The notes below the pieces were generated by a model. The model did not search any database. It saw only the letters and a list, made by a program, of their open reading frames with translations, and was not told where the DNA came from. 64,000 bases of DNA from Sphingobacterium zeae (GTDB taxonomy: Bacteria > Bacteroidota > Bacteroidia > Sphingobacteriales > Sphingobacteriaceae): contig NZ_JAUTBA010000001.1 of NCBI RefSeq assembly GCF_030818895.1, positions 5,518,001 through 5,582,000 on the forward strand, read 5' to 3'. The position numbers were made by a program, and so were the translations under genes. Shown here in pieces: positions 48,281 to 57,420 of the stretch. Each line of letters opens with the position of its first letter. Position 1 is the first letter of the stretch.

Positions 48281-48754
48281 TTAACTTTTATATTTACTTT
48301 CAAATGCTGTAGATGCTTTATTGACACCATTGCTCATATTTTCAAACGCTTTATTAATATTGTCAAGCAATGCAGACTCTTTGGTCGCATCTGGTGTTTT
48401 ATTTTTTCGGAGCTCAATCAATTTGGGATAATCCTCCGTAACGATTTTCTTATACCCATTTAAGCCATCAAGAACTGCTTTTTGGAATGTCGCATCGCCT
48501 TTGAAATCTCCCAGATCTTCTACTTTCTTAATATCATCATTCAAAGATTTTTCCCAATCTGCGCGGACCTGTTCGGCTTTCGTATAATCGGAGCCATTCA
48601 TGGCTGCATTCATGTCCGTCACATGTTTTTCACTTCCGTTGATTACGGTAATAATCGAATTATTGTATGCTGCAGGATCTTTTTCTACCGACCCACAACT
48701 CGACATAGTCAGAACCACCACGGTCAATACGCCGGTAATCATCTTTTTAATCAT
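48281..48754 (-). CDS. small helical lipoprotein of unknown function
   Basis: The 157-aa product has a lipobox at Cys20 (LTMSSCGSVEKDP). The mature part is almost all helical and charged (AAYNNSIITVINGSEKHVTDMNAAMNG, KAEQVRADWEKSLNDDIKKVEDL, ALLDNINKAFENMSNGVNKASTAF). It resembles small uncharacterised surface lipoproteins such as those of the LIC11966 type, but I am not sure of that. Gly follows the Cys without an immediate acidic run, so surface export is uncertain. It is separated from its neighbours by a terminator and a 113-bp gap, so it is a single-gene unit. Confidence 0.7.
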   Translation of the reverse strand: MIKKMITGVLTVVVLTMSSCGSVEKDPAAYNNSIITVINGSEKHVTDMNAAMNGSDYTKAEQVRADWEKSLNDDIKKVEDLGDFKGDATFQKAVLDGLNGYKKIVTEDYPKLIELRKNKTPDATKESALLDNINKAFENMSNGVNKASTAFESKYKS

Positions 48755-48867
48755 ATTGATCTATTTTTATTTTAAATTTTAGGATTTGTAACACATGTAA
48801 ACAAGGATAGCTTCGAACATAGCGCAATCCCATCACGGAAATCAGGGATTTACGAAGCTATTGAAAC

Positions 48868-49929
48868 CTATAAGGCTGCTAGTTGATTGCGAAAGTTGTT
48901 ATTGCCATTACGCTGATCAAACCGATCCGCAAGTTGATGCGCCAATTTCCTATAATGCCCAGCCAGTTCGCTAGCTGTGTAGCTAGTTTTACCTTGGAAA
49001 AGATTATGCTGCTGACCTAGCTCAAGCATAAAATGTTCGTCAGCTCTAAAATTTTTCATGGCTTCACAAACGTAGCACGCCAACTGAAACATGGATCTAT
49101 TTTCGGGTCCATCGGCCCAGGGTAAAAATCGTTCGATCCATTCCTTGGATTTACCGAGGTCGGTATACGAGAAATATGTTGCTAGTTTAATAGCTGATAT
49201 TAATATTGCGGAATCTTTCTCTTTCTTAAACACCTCCGTTTCTGCGAGTTTTGCCATTCTGTCTGCTTGTTCAGCATCTCCATGCTTGTAACCTTCATAT
49301 GCAAGGTTTACGGCAGTACGCAGAGGAACATGTGAACAGGTGAACTGTCCTTTAATGAGTGGCAAAGCTTTTTCTACTGCTGGGGCATAGCCATACTGCA
49401 ATAATGTTGCTGATACTTCTGCATCCATTTCACATGCTTCACAGTCACTCATATCATCTCGTTGCAAAGCATTCACATTCGTCAATGCCACTTCAACAGC
49501 AGCCAGATCCTTTTGCGCCAGGGCATCACTGAGTTCCTCGTTGTATATGGCACGCTTACCATAACCATTACGGATCAACCGTTGTTCAAAGTCGCCTAGA
49601 GCAGCTTCTATCTGTTCACGGCTGACAGCGGGATTGTCATATAGTTCGGCCATCATCCATTTATACTGCCATAAGAAATCCTCTTCGTTAAAGCGTTCCG
49701 GATTTTCATCATACGCCTGCAGTATCCAAGCAAAAGCAGGTAAAGATTCGGTCGAGAAAGCAAGATCGATCTCTTCGCTAATTAAATCTAAACGGAGCTC
49801 ATATCCCCATTCAATATCTTGATTTTCATCAGCAATCCGAATAGCCTGCGTCAATAGGTTGACTTTCTCCAATGTATTATCTACTCGCGCAACTTGATTG
49901 CGAAGTTTCTGAATTTTAAGTGTATACAT
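48868..49929 (-). CDS. helical-repeat (TPR-like) cytoplasmic protein, partner of the HSP90-like gene
   Basis: The 353-aa product has no signal peptide and is predicted helical throughout, with paired helices like divergent TPRs (LTQAIRIADENQDIEWGYELRLDLISEEIDLAF). A conserved-looking Cys cluster occurs in the middle: DCEACEMD, and about 30 residues on, FTCSHVP. I recall proteins with this C-x2-C...C pattern and layout next to HSP90-family genes in Actinobacteria, but could not check. It lies 86 bp after the HSP90-like gene on the same strand and is the last gene of that group. The likely role is a dedicated co-chaperone or adaptor, by inference from context. Confidence 0.7.
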   Translation of the reverse strand: MYTLKIQKLRNQVARVDNTLEKVNLLTQAIRIADENQDIEWGYELRLDLISEEIDLAFSTESLPAFAWILQAYDENPERFNEEDFLWQYKWMMAELYDNPAVSREQIEAALGDFEQRLIRNGYGKRAIYNEELSDALAQKDLAAVEVALTNVNALQRDDMSDCEACEMDAEVSATLLQYGYAPAVEKALPLIKGQFTCSHVPLRTAVNLAYEGYKHGDAEQADRMAKLAETEVFKKEKDSAILISAIKLATYFSYTDLGKSKEWIERFLPWADGPENRSMFQLACYVCEAMKNFRADEHFMLELGQQHNLFQGKTSYTASELAGHYRKLAHQLADRFDQRNGNNNFRNQLAAL

Positions 49930-50015
49930 TTCTATTTTATTGTGTTCTTTTAATGAATTATAGTTCCGTTATAAACAACTTTTCTAATGACCGGATGAGA
50001 AACTTAAAAAAGGCT

Positions 50016-51803
50016 TTAAAGATTCACGAAATTATCCAGTCCCATGACAATGAGGTTCTTCAGGGCCTCGTTCAAGACTTTCATTTCACGTTCCTGTACC
50101 GGATACTTGCCTAAAATCAATGCTTGCACATACAGGACTTCCATCACTGAACGGAGCATATACGCATCCTTTATATCCATTAGCGTGGTGATCAATGCAT
50201 TATCGGCATTTAAGCATAATGTATTCTGGATCTTGTTTGGCCTGGACGTCTTGAGTACCTGCGCAAAGGGATTTGCATTTTCCTTCAATTGGCTAATCGT
50301 ATTTTCCACGTTATTTTGGTCCATTTTTGTAAAAATGGCCGGCGTATCAACTGGTTTAAACCGTCTAATTTCCAAAACGCAGTTGTAGTCGTCCAAAATA
50401 CGTTGTGCATCTTTCTGAAAAGAAAAATATTGATGATGCTCGTCTTCATGAATCGTCTGAAAGGTCTCTAGCAGCTGATTTGGCGACATCTCTGTAATAT
50501 TATATTCGGGATACTTTTGTTTGATCTTACGGAGTAGCTCGGTATCAAACGTATAAGAAGCATTAATAAGCATTATCCCCTGCGTATCAGCCATTCGGTC
50601 AATTTGTTTAAAATCTTCAAAGTCGGCGCAATAATAGAGTTGTTGCTGATAATCAATTATATTTTGAAAGCTTCGTTGTCCACGGTTGGTTTCAAACGGG
50701 ATATCCGCCAAAAAGATTGCTAGGAAATCGGGATCTTCTAGGGCGAATGCTTTCAAATGAAGATAATGCGTTTGGATAATACGTATATAAATATCGTAAT
50801 CAATCTTCTTCACTTGCTGCAGGTACGTCTTCAAAACGGCAGCAATTTCCTTTCTCGCCTGCCGCAGCAAATCATTTTTCATCAGAGACTCCCGCGATGC
50901 GGTTGCACTAAGTTCCTCCGTATTGACAAGCATACGGACAAAGAATGCCCAGTTTGGCAAAATCGATTGATCTTCTTCGGCAAGGAACATGCGCTTCAAA
51001 TAGATACGGTGACGCTGCTTGCTGCTAAATTGCGTACGAAAAGGTAAAACATACAACACGCCCTTTGCTTTTCCCGCAGTCGTTTCAAATGGAATTGCGT
51101 CCAAAAAGTTGACATGAAATAGCTCTTTCCCTATCGCTAACAAATCTGTTTTCGAAACCGATGAAGCAAGCCATTTAGGTTCATCCTTATGGATGATCTT
51201 TTCAACACCTCCTACCACGATTGAAATGGATTCTCGCAGTGCATCTCCATAAAACTTAATTTTCTTCTCGAAATAGTCCGCTTCAAAAATATAATTGTAT
51301 TGTTTTTTGGGGTTTAAAATTACCTTCGTTCCCACAGGAATATCATCACTCAGGCGCTCAATCTTATAGTCGCCTTCAGCTCTAGCCGTCCAGCGTAAGG
51401 GTTGCTGTTCAAGTGCCGATTTTGTTTCCACAATAATCTCATCACTGACGACAAAACAAGAGAGCAGTCCAATGCCAAACTTTCCAATAAAATCCTGTGC
51501 ATCCTTGATGTCCTTACCTTTCGAACTCTCGCCAATAACCGACAAAAATTGGTGGATATCGGACTCCTTGAGACCTATTCCATTATCTTGGAACATAAAT
51601 TTAGGTTGCTCAACGTTTGGTAATTCTATCTTGATTTTTCCTTGGTGATGTTCATCCAAGTGTTTCAATGCTGTAATTGCATCCACCCCATTTTGAAGCA
51701 GTTCCCGAATAAATGTGTTGGGATCGCTATATAGGTGCTCTGAGAGCAGCGCGATCATTCCTTTCAAGTTTACCTGAAAGGAATATGATTTCTCTTCCTG
51801 CAT
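50016..51803 (-). CDS. HSP90-family ATPase, HtpG-like but divergent
   Basis: The 595-aa product has an N-terminal GHKL ATP-binding domain with FIRELLQNGVDA (E34, N38, D41), FQDNGIGL (D73) and FIGKFGIGLLSCF. The middle domain has the catalytic Arg304 in SATASRESLMKN, equivalent to the NLSRE motif. The C-terminal third is less conserved and shorter than in classical HtpG, and LQNGVDA/ASRES replace the usual LISNASDA/VSREI forms. This suggests a paralogous subfamily rather than the housekeeping chaperone. It starts 7 bp after the stop of the Sel1-repeat gene, so the two are surely co-transcribed. HSP90 remodels client proteins using ATP; clients here are unknown. Confidence 0.88.
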   Translation of the reverse strand: MQEEKSYSFQVNLKGMIALLSEHLYSDPNTFIRELLQNGVDAITALKHLDEHHQGKIKIELPNVEQPKFMFQDNGIGLKESDIHQFLSVIGESSKGKDIKDAQDFIGKFGIGLLSCFVVSDEIIVETKSALEQQPLRWTARAEGDYKIERLSDDIPVGTKVILNPKKQYNYIFEADYFEKKIKFYGDALRESISIVVGGVEKIIHKDEPKWLASSVSKTDLLAIGKELFHVNFLDAIPFETTAGKAKGVLYVLPFRTQFSSKQRHRIYLKRMFLAEEDQSILPNWAFFVRMLVNTEELSATASRESLMKNDLLRQARKEIAAVLKTYLQQVKKIDYDIYIRIIQTHYLHLKAFALEDPDFLAIFLADIPFETNRGQRSFQNIIDYQQQLYYCADFEDFKQIDRMADTQGIMLINASYTFDTELLRKIKQKYPEYNITEMSPNQLLETFQTIHEDEHHQYFSFQKDAQRILDDYNCVLEIRRFKPVDTPAIFTKMDQNNVENTISQLKENANPFAQVLKTSRPNKIQNTLCLNADNALITTLMDIKDAYMLRSVMEVLYVQALILGKYPVQEREMKVLNEALKNLIVMGLDNFVNL

Positions 51804-51810
51804 GTTTTTG

Positions 51811-54288
51811 TTACTTTCTCGTTTTCTTTGTCAATCGAATAGCTTCTTCATGTCCATTATCTGCCGCCCGTTCAAACCACTCCAAGGCAAGCGCTTCATT
51901 TTCTTCCACGCCATCTCCCATAAGGTAGCAGTTGGCCAATTTAAATTGTGCATCAGCATGGTCAGCATCGGCAGCTTTCATCAGCCATTCAATACCGTCA
52001 TGAAGGTCTGTCGGTACACCTTCTCCGTCCAGCAGTTGTAAGCCAACAAAATAACAGGCATAAACATTTCCTTGTTGCGCCACTTCAATAAATTGGCTAT
52101 AAGCAGCTGTTTTATCGATCTCGACACCTATTCCGAAATACAAACAGCGACCCAGTCGATAGATCGCTTCCTGATTTCCTCGTTCTGCGGCCTGTTTATA
52201 ATACTCAAATGCTTTTGCTGGCTGTGCTTCTATTCCGATCCCAAACTCATAACACATACCCAGTCCATCTGTCAAATATCCAAGCTTCTCAGCACGCGTA
52301 TAGTAATCAAAGCCTTTATCATATTCTTCACGCTGATCATAGTCGAAGAAAAAATAGTCGCCTAGCAGCAACAATGCTTCACCTACATTTTTTTGTGCAG
52401 CCTCTTCCAGCAATTGAAGACCAAGGAGCACATCCTGTTTCACAAGGCCGGTCAAATAGTATCTTCCCAAGACGTAGATTGCATACGGAAAACCTAAATC
52501 AGCCGCCTTTTTAATATATTCTTGTGCTTTAAAAGCATCTTTGCTTAGTCCATAACCATATTCATAACAAAGGGCAAGATCAGTCAATGCCTGCACATGG
52601 TTTCGCTCGGCAGCCTTTTGGTATAAATCGATCATCCGATCTAGATTTATTTCCGTACCTATGCCACCGCGGTAACATCGAGCTAGTTCATATATACTAT
52701 TTAAATCTTGCATGCTAGCACCTGCTTCAAAGGTGGCAAAAGCAGCGGTTGGCTGAGGAGCGCCTGTCTGGTGATAGTCATTTTCTAAATAAATTCCCTT
52801 CAGATAATAAGCATATGGGTAACCCAGATCAGCTGCACGTGAAAAATAATCAAAAGCCAATTTGTAGTCTGGTTCGGCCTTCAATTCGGACGCTAATCCC
52901 ATTTCCGTTAGTGCAGTAACATTATTAGAAGTGGCCGCTTCTTCGAAGTAAGGAATTGCAGCAGCCAAATCAGGTTCTTCGCCATGAATGCCATATTTCA
53001 GGTACCTGCCGACCTGATATAAAGCCTGCGGGAGTTTATCTTTTGCGGCATCTTGATAATAGGCAAAAGCTACCTTGTAATCGGGATCTATTCCATCATA
53101 GCCAGATTCTATCACATTGCCCAGACGCAACTTTGCATAGGCAATATTTTTTTTTGCCAGTGCACTAAATTTCTGGAAGGCAGATTTTTCATCTCTCGGC
53201 AGGAATCTTCCTTCTAACAGTATTTCCGCAAGTTCAACCTGCGCTTCGACATAATCATCTCGCTGGTCGAGTAGCTGCAATAAAGACAGGCCCCTTTCGA
53301 TATCCTGAAGTGTGTCATTATAGAGGTAAAGACAGGCAAGACGATAACCTGCATAAATATTATTGTAGTCGTATGCTTTCTGCAAATACCATAGTGGCTG
53401 CTTGAAATCCTCCTTTACCTGATTATCGTTACTCAATCCCTGAAGTTTGATGAGCGCTATCTGCACTGCAGCGTCCATCATTCCATATTCAAATAATTCG
53501 TGATATTCTGGTATAAGACGTTCCAGTTCAACGGAAGAATTTGCATCTGCGCGTTTTATATCATTCAGAACAAACCTGCAGTATCGGGAATCGGTCAAGG
53601 CGATACCCTCTTCCAGGATCTCCAGGCGTTTGGCTTTATTGTCTTTACGAGCGTAGTAAAATTGTAACGCTTCATAATAATGGCGTAATAGTTTTTTCTC
53701 CTGAGCGTGTCTCAGCACCTGAATTCGATCAAAAACTTCTTCAAATTTTTCGGTCCACACATCGATATGGGAAATATATGCGATTGCATATAGATCGCCT
53801 CTCAAAGCAAGCGATTCGAGCTCAGCTTTGGCGGTGTCCCGGTCGATATCAGCCAATACACTTAAATAATTATAATATAGATAAAGAGGTCTCGCCCATT
53901 TAACCTCAGCGTCTATACCTCTATTTAAATAAAATGACGCTTTTTCCTTTTCTACAGCATGCCGGCGACATAAAACATGTTGTAGCCCCAACTCGACCCA
54001 CGCTTGCGGATTTATAGCAGCATAGCGTTCCAATACTGCCCTGATTTTATCGATAAAAAAAGTATAGTCCTCATCGTTCAAATAGACATTTGCAGCAAAA
54101 TCAGTTCCTTTTTCAAATAATGCATCATAAAGTGCAGCCGCACTGGACTGCTCCAAGTTGTGCTCGAAATAAATCAGGACATCAAGCCATATATCGGGCG
54201 CAATTCGTTTCGAAAGGTCAACTGTAAATTGATGTTCAGCCGATTGCAATGCGGCAACTTTAATAGAATATTCTTCACTTAACTTCAT
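51811..54288 (-). CDS. large Sel1-like repeat (SLR) protein
   Basis: The 825-aa cytoplasmic protein has no signal peptide or TM helix. Residues of about 1-230 are helical without clear repeats. From about 280 to the end there are roughly a dozen SLR/TPR-type repeats, for example PQALYQVGRYLKYGIHGEEPDL, ALTDLALCYEYGYGLSKDA, EAIYRLGRCLYFGIGVEIDK and DAQFKLANCYLMGDGVEENE. SLR proteins are scaffolds for protein-protein contacts. It is the first gene of the operon with the HSP90-like ATPase. Eukaryotic HSP90 works with TPR co-chaperones, so a bacterial counterpart of that partnership is a fair hypothesis. The start at 54288 gives the only sensible N-terminus; the upstream 225 bp is shared with a divergent TonB receptor gene. 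Confidence 0.85.
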   Translation of the reverse strand: MKLSEEYSIKVAALQSAEHQFTVDLSKRIAPDIWLDVLIYFEHNLEQSSAAALYDALFEKGTDFAANVYLNDEDYTFFIDKIRAVLERYAAINPQAWVELGLQHVLCRRHAVEKEKASFYLNRGIDAEVKWARPLYLYYNYLSVLADIDRDTAKAELESLALRGDLYAIAYISHIDVWTEKFEEVFDRIQVLRHAQEKKLLRHYYEALQFYYARKDNKAKRLEILEEGIALTDSRYCRFVLNDIKRADANSSVELERLIPEYHELFEYGMMDAAVQIALIKLQGLSNDNQVKEDFKQPLWYLQKAYDYNNIYAGYRLACLYLYNDTLQDIERGLSLLQLLDQRDDYVEAQVELAEILLEGRFLPRDEKSAFQKFSALAKKNIAYAKLRLGNVIESGYDGIDPDYKVAFAYYQDAAKDKLPQALYQVGRYLKYGIHGEEPDLAAAIPYFEEAATSNNVTALTEMGLASELKAEPDYKLAFDYFSRAADLGYPYAYYLKGIYLENDYHQTGAPQPTAAFATFEAGASMQDLNSIYELARCYRGGIGTEINLDRMIDLYQKAAERNHVQALTDLALCYEYGYGLSKDAFKAQEYIKKAADLGFPYAIYVLGRYYLTGLVKQDVLLGLQLLEEAAQKNVGEALLLLGDYFFFDYDQREEYDKGFDYYTRAEKLGYLTDGLGMCYEFGIGIEAQPAKAFEYYKQAAERGNQEAIYRLGRCLYFGIGVEIDKTAAYSQFIEVAQQGNVYACYFVGLQLLDGEGVPTDLHDGIEWLMKAADADHADAQFKLANCYLMGDGVEENEALALEWFERAADNGHEEAIRLTKKTRK

Positions 54289-54396
54289 ATATCATCGTAT
54301 GTACTACTTGTAAAACATGCTTTTTATACTCTTTAGGCGCCAAAAAGCAACAAAAACTTTGCCACTGTATCATACAGTCAATTCCGTTTATTATAA

Positions 54397-54452
54397 TGCA
54401 ACTACATTGCTTTTAAAATCTTTTTACTTATATTTGTTGCAACTTAATTGCA
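54397..54452 (+). promoter_or_regulatory. TonB receptor promoter framed by two copies of a TGCAAC-T..A-TTGC palindrome
   Basis: A textbook plus-strand promoter is present: TTG at 54407-54409, a 19-bp gap, TATATTTG at 54429-54436. One palindrome (TGCAACTACATTGCT, 54397-54411) covers the -33 element. A second, perfect one (TGCAACTTAATTGCA, 54438-54452) covers the expected transcription start. The starts are 41 bp apart. This is the geometry of a repressor operator pair, and the palindrome length suits a Fur-family (for example Zur-type) metal regulator; that identity is inference from the gene content. Confidence 0.65.
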
Positions 54453-54515
54453 ATATATTAATTGGAATACCATATGTATTGCACGAATTACGCTTTACGA
54501 ATCGAATCCACATAG

Positions 54516-56684
54516 ATGAATAGGTATATCATTTTTTCACTTATCGCAGCACAACAGCTATTTTTCCCATGTTATGGACAGGAGAAGAGTATCGAGCTTG
54601 AAGAAGTAAAAGTTGGAGGGCGACGTTATCACCGGGCAGCAGAAGGAGCATTATCGATCCAGCTATTGACTGCCGACTCTATACAAAAATACCAGGCGGG
54701 AAGTTTAATGCAGACATTAAGCAGACTTCCCGGCATCAGTGCCATAGGCATAGGGGCCAATCAGTCTAAACCGCAGATTAGAGGGCTCGGATTTAATCGT
54801 GTGGCCACGGTAGAAAATGGCATTAAACATGAAGGCCAACAATGGGGACTGGATCATGGATTGGAAATCGATCAATTCAGTGTAGGGAGTGCCGAGGTAC
54901 TAAAGGGGGCCAGCTCATTTTTGTATGGCTCAGATGCCATTGGTGGTGTCATTCGGCTATCACCGCCAGCGGAACTACAGGAGACAGGTTTTAAGGGGCA
55001 GTTTAACCTATTGACAAAGTCAAACAACGCGACTTTTGGCGGATCGCTACAAACACAGGGCCGAAAAGGGAATTGGGTATTTGGAGGCGGATTCACGCAT
55101 CTGGAATATGGCGATTACCGTGTCCCCACAGATACAGTCTATGTTTACAATTATGCGGTACGTCTGAAAGATCGGCATGTTCGTAACACTGCGGGACGAG
55201 AGACACATTTTCAACTACGCGGCGGATATCTATCAGATCGTTTTTCTTCGATTTTCTACCTGAGTAATTATCATACAAAGTTTGGCTTCTTTGCCAATGC
55301 GCACGGCTTGGAACCAAGGGGCGTAGATACAGTACTTTATGACAAATCCAGTCGTGACATTGGTTTCCCAAGCCAGACGGTCGATCACCTGAAACTTATT
55401 AACCGCAACTTTATCGATCTGGATAAGCATAAGCTTTGGATAGACCTGGGCTATCAGAAAAATTACCGGCAAGAATATAACAATTACACCGCGCATGGTT
55501 ATATGCCACCTGTTTATCCAAAAGATATGACTATTCCCATCAATTTGGAAAGGTTATATGAGAAACAGGTCTATAGTATCACTGTAAAAGACCAATTTGA
55601 TTTGGCCACACATCGACTTACCATTGGCGCAAATGGAGAGTATCAGGATAACCGTATTGATGGTTGGAGCTTCCTTATCCCCAGTTTTCGCCAAAAGGCA
55701 ATGGGCCTATTCGTCTATGATCAATACAAACTCGCGGACGAAACCATGCTATATGGGGCATTGCGTTACGATTACAGCTATATTCAGACATCACCTTATC
55801 AGGATTGGTTCGAATCAGAGCTGGAAGATAATCAGTCGGGCAGAATAGTTCGGGCTTCGGCGCTCAGTCGTCGTTTCAATAGCCTGGTTTGGTCTATAGG
55901 AGCGGCACATCAATTCGGAGATCTAGAAACAAAAATTAATGTAGGAAAAAGTTTCAGGGCCCCCATTGCACAGGAGCTTGGCGCCAATGGTGTCAACTAT
56001 CACTACTTCAGTTATGAAAGAGGCAATCAATCATTGTCTCCCGAACAGTCCTATCAACTGGATTTATCCTTGACCTGGAGTCCCAGAAAAGTCTTTGTCG
56101 CCTTTACGCCATTCTTTAATTACTTTTCCAATTATATCTATCTTAATCCCACGTCAAGCTACGATCAATATTATGGTGCCGGCAATCAAATCTTTGAATA
56201 TATGGAAAGCCGTGTTCGCCGTTATGGAGCAGAATTGAAACTCAGCTACCAGCCTCTGAAACAATGGAAAGTAGAATTATTGGGTGAATATGTTCGATCG
56301 GAACAACTATCGGGTGCAAAGAAAGGATATACACTTCCTTTCTCTCCGGCACCTTCAGCGTTGATGGACATCAGCTGGACAGCAAAAAATAGCAAACATT
56401 TTAAAGAGACCTACCTTTCCGTCGATTGCAAATGGACAGCAGCGCAGTATCACGTTGTTCCACCAGAAGAGTCCACAGCAGCTTATCAGGTCTTCAACTT
56501 CCGGGCAGGAACACAACTTCGGTTTTCGGGATCTGTCCTTCAATTACGCTTACAGGTTCAAAATCTCTTTGACAAGAAATATATGGATCATACCAGCTTT
56601 TATCGGCTGATCTCTTTGCCTGAACAGGGAAGGAATTTTATCCTATCCATTGGAGTTCCCTTTGGAAAACAGTCCCGATCATAA
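54516..56684 (+). CDS. TonB-dependent outer-membrane receptor, probable metal or metallophore uptake
   Basis: The 722-aa product has a signal peptide ending near residue 21 (PCYGQ). A plug domain without the carboxypeptidase-like extension follows (SIELEEVKVGGRR, LMQTLSRLPGISAIGIGANQSKPQIRGLGFNRVATVENGI, VLKGASSFLYGSDAIGGVIRL), then a 22-strand-type barrel ending LFDKKYMDHTSFYRL...ILSIGVPFG. This is the compact layout of metal, heme or siderophore receptors, not the SusC type. The two following lipoproteins are His-rich and the promoter carries a repressor-like operator pair, so metal uptake, perhaps zinc, is the favoured role. No ligand residues can be named with certainty. Confidence 0.88.
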   Translation: MNRYIIFSLIAAQQLFFPCYGQEKSIELEEVKVGGRRYHRAAEGALSIQLLTADSIQKYQAGSLMQTLSRLPGISAIGIGANQSKPQIRGLGFNRVATVENGIKHEGQQWGLDHGLEIDQFSVGSAEVLKGASSFLYGSDAIGGVIRLSPPAELQETGFKGQFNLLTKSNNATFGGSLQTQGRKGNWVFGGGFTHLEYGDYRVPTDTVYVYNYAVRLKDRHVRNTAGRETHFQLRGGYLSDRFSSIFYLSNYHTKFGFFANAHGLEPRGVDTVLYDKSSRDIGFPSQTVDHLKLINRNFIDLDKHKLWIDLGYQKNYRQEYNNYTAHGYMPPVYPKDMTIPINLERLYEKQVYSITVKDQFDLATHRLTIGANGEYQDNRIDGWSFLIPSFRQKAMGLFVYDQYKLADETMLYGALRYDYSYIQTSPYQDWFESELEDNQSGRIVRASALSRRFNSLVWSIGAAHQFGDLETKINVGKSFRAPIAQELGANGVNYHYFSYERGNQSLSPEQSYQLDLSLTWSPRKVFVAFTPFFNYFSNYIYLNPTSSYDQYYGAGNQIFEYMESRVRRYGAELKLSYQPLKQWKVELLGEYVRSEQLSGAKKGYTLPFSPAPSALMDISWTAKNSKHFKETYLSVDCKWTAAQYHVVPPEESTAAYQVFNFRAGTQLRFSGSVLQLRLQVQNLFDKKYMDHTSFYRLISLPEQGRNFILSIGVPFGKQSRS

Positions 56685-56899
56685 CATGAGCCACCGTGAA
56701 TAAAGAATAAAAATAACATTAACGAAAGATAGCATCTTTAAATAAGCCTTTGATCGCAATGAATTACGTAAATCGAAGTGTACAGTGAACTCTTACACAA
56801 TTTTTAACGAAGACAAATGAATAACCTAGCGTCACACAGACATGCATACCAATAAAAGATATACGAATGAATAAAAATTTAAAATTGAAACTATCTCCT

Positions 56900-57376
56900 A
56901 TGAAAACAGTCCAAAAATATACACTTATCGCGGTGTTACTTACGATGGCCGTTGCCTGTAAAAAAGATAAGGAAAGCATTGATACCGAAAAACCGACCAT
57001 CGCCATCGATTCGGAAACGGCTTTCCCAAAACAATGCAGCACAATTAAACGCGGTACAAGCTTTACTTTCCGCAGTAAGCTATCTGATAACGTCGCGCTC
57101 GGGAGCTATAGCATTGACGTACACCATAATTTTGACCATCATTCGCATAGCACTGAAATCGGCGAATGTACGGTTGAGGCGATCAAAACGCCCATCAAGC
57201 CCTTCACTTTGGTCAAGACAGTTAATATTCTGGGGCAGCCACAGCAATATGATGCCGAATTAAAAATCGATGTGCCAGCAGATATCGATCCGGGTAATTA
57301 TCATTTTATGATTCAGGTGACTGACTTGGCGGGATGGAGCAGTCAGAAGGGAATCAGCATCCGTATACTCGAGTAA
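56900..57376 (+). CDS. His-rich DUF4625-like lipoprotein 1
   Basis: I choose the ATG at 56900 (MKTVQKYTLIAVLLTMAVACKKDK, lipobox Cys20); an in-frame ATG 33 bases upstream would place 11 extra polar residues before the signal. The 158-aa product has one beta-sandwich domain with a His cluster VHHNFDHHSHSTEIGEC and the closing DIDPGNYHFMIQVTDLAGWSSQKGISIRIL, which match the DUF4625 pattern as I know it. The His-rich strand suggests metal binding. It lies 215 bp after the receptor gene and 44 bp before a longer paralogue. Operon membership with the receptor is likely but not proven. Confidence 0.75.
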   Translation: MKTVQKYTLIAVLLTMAVACKKDKESIDTEKPTIAIDSETAFPKQCSTIKRGTSFTFRSKLSDNVALGSYSIDVHHNFDHHSHSTEIGECTVEAIKTPIKPFTLVKTVNILGQPQQYDAELKIDVPADIDPGNYHFMIQVTDLAGWSSQKGISIRILE

Positions 57377-57420
57377 TACCATACATATTTATCAACTCAA
57401 TTTAATTAAATCCATTTTAC

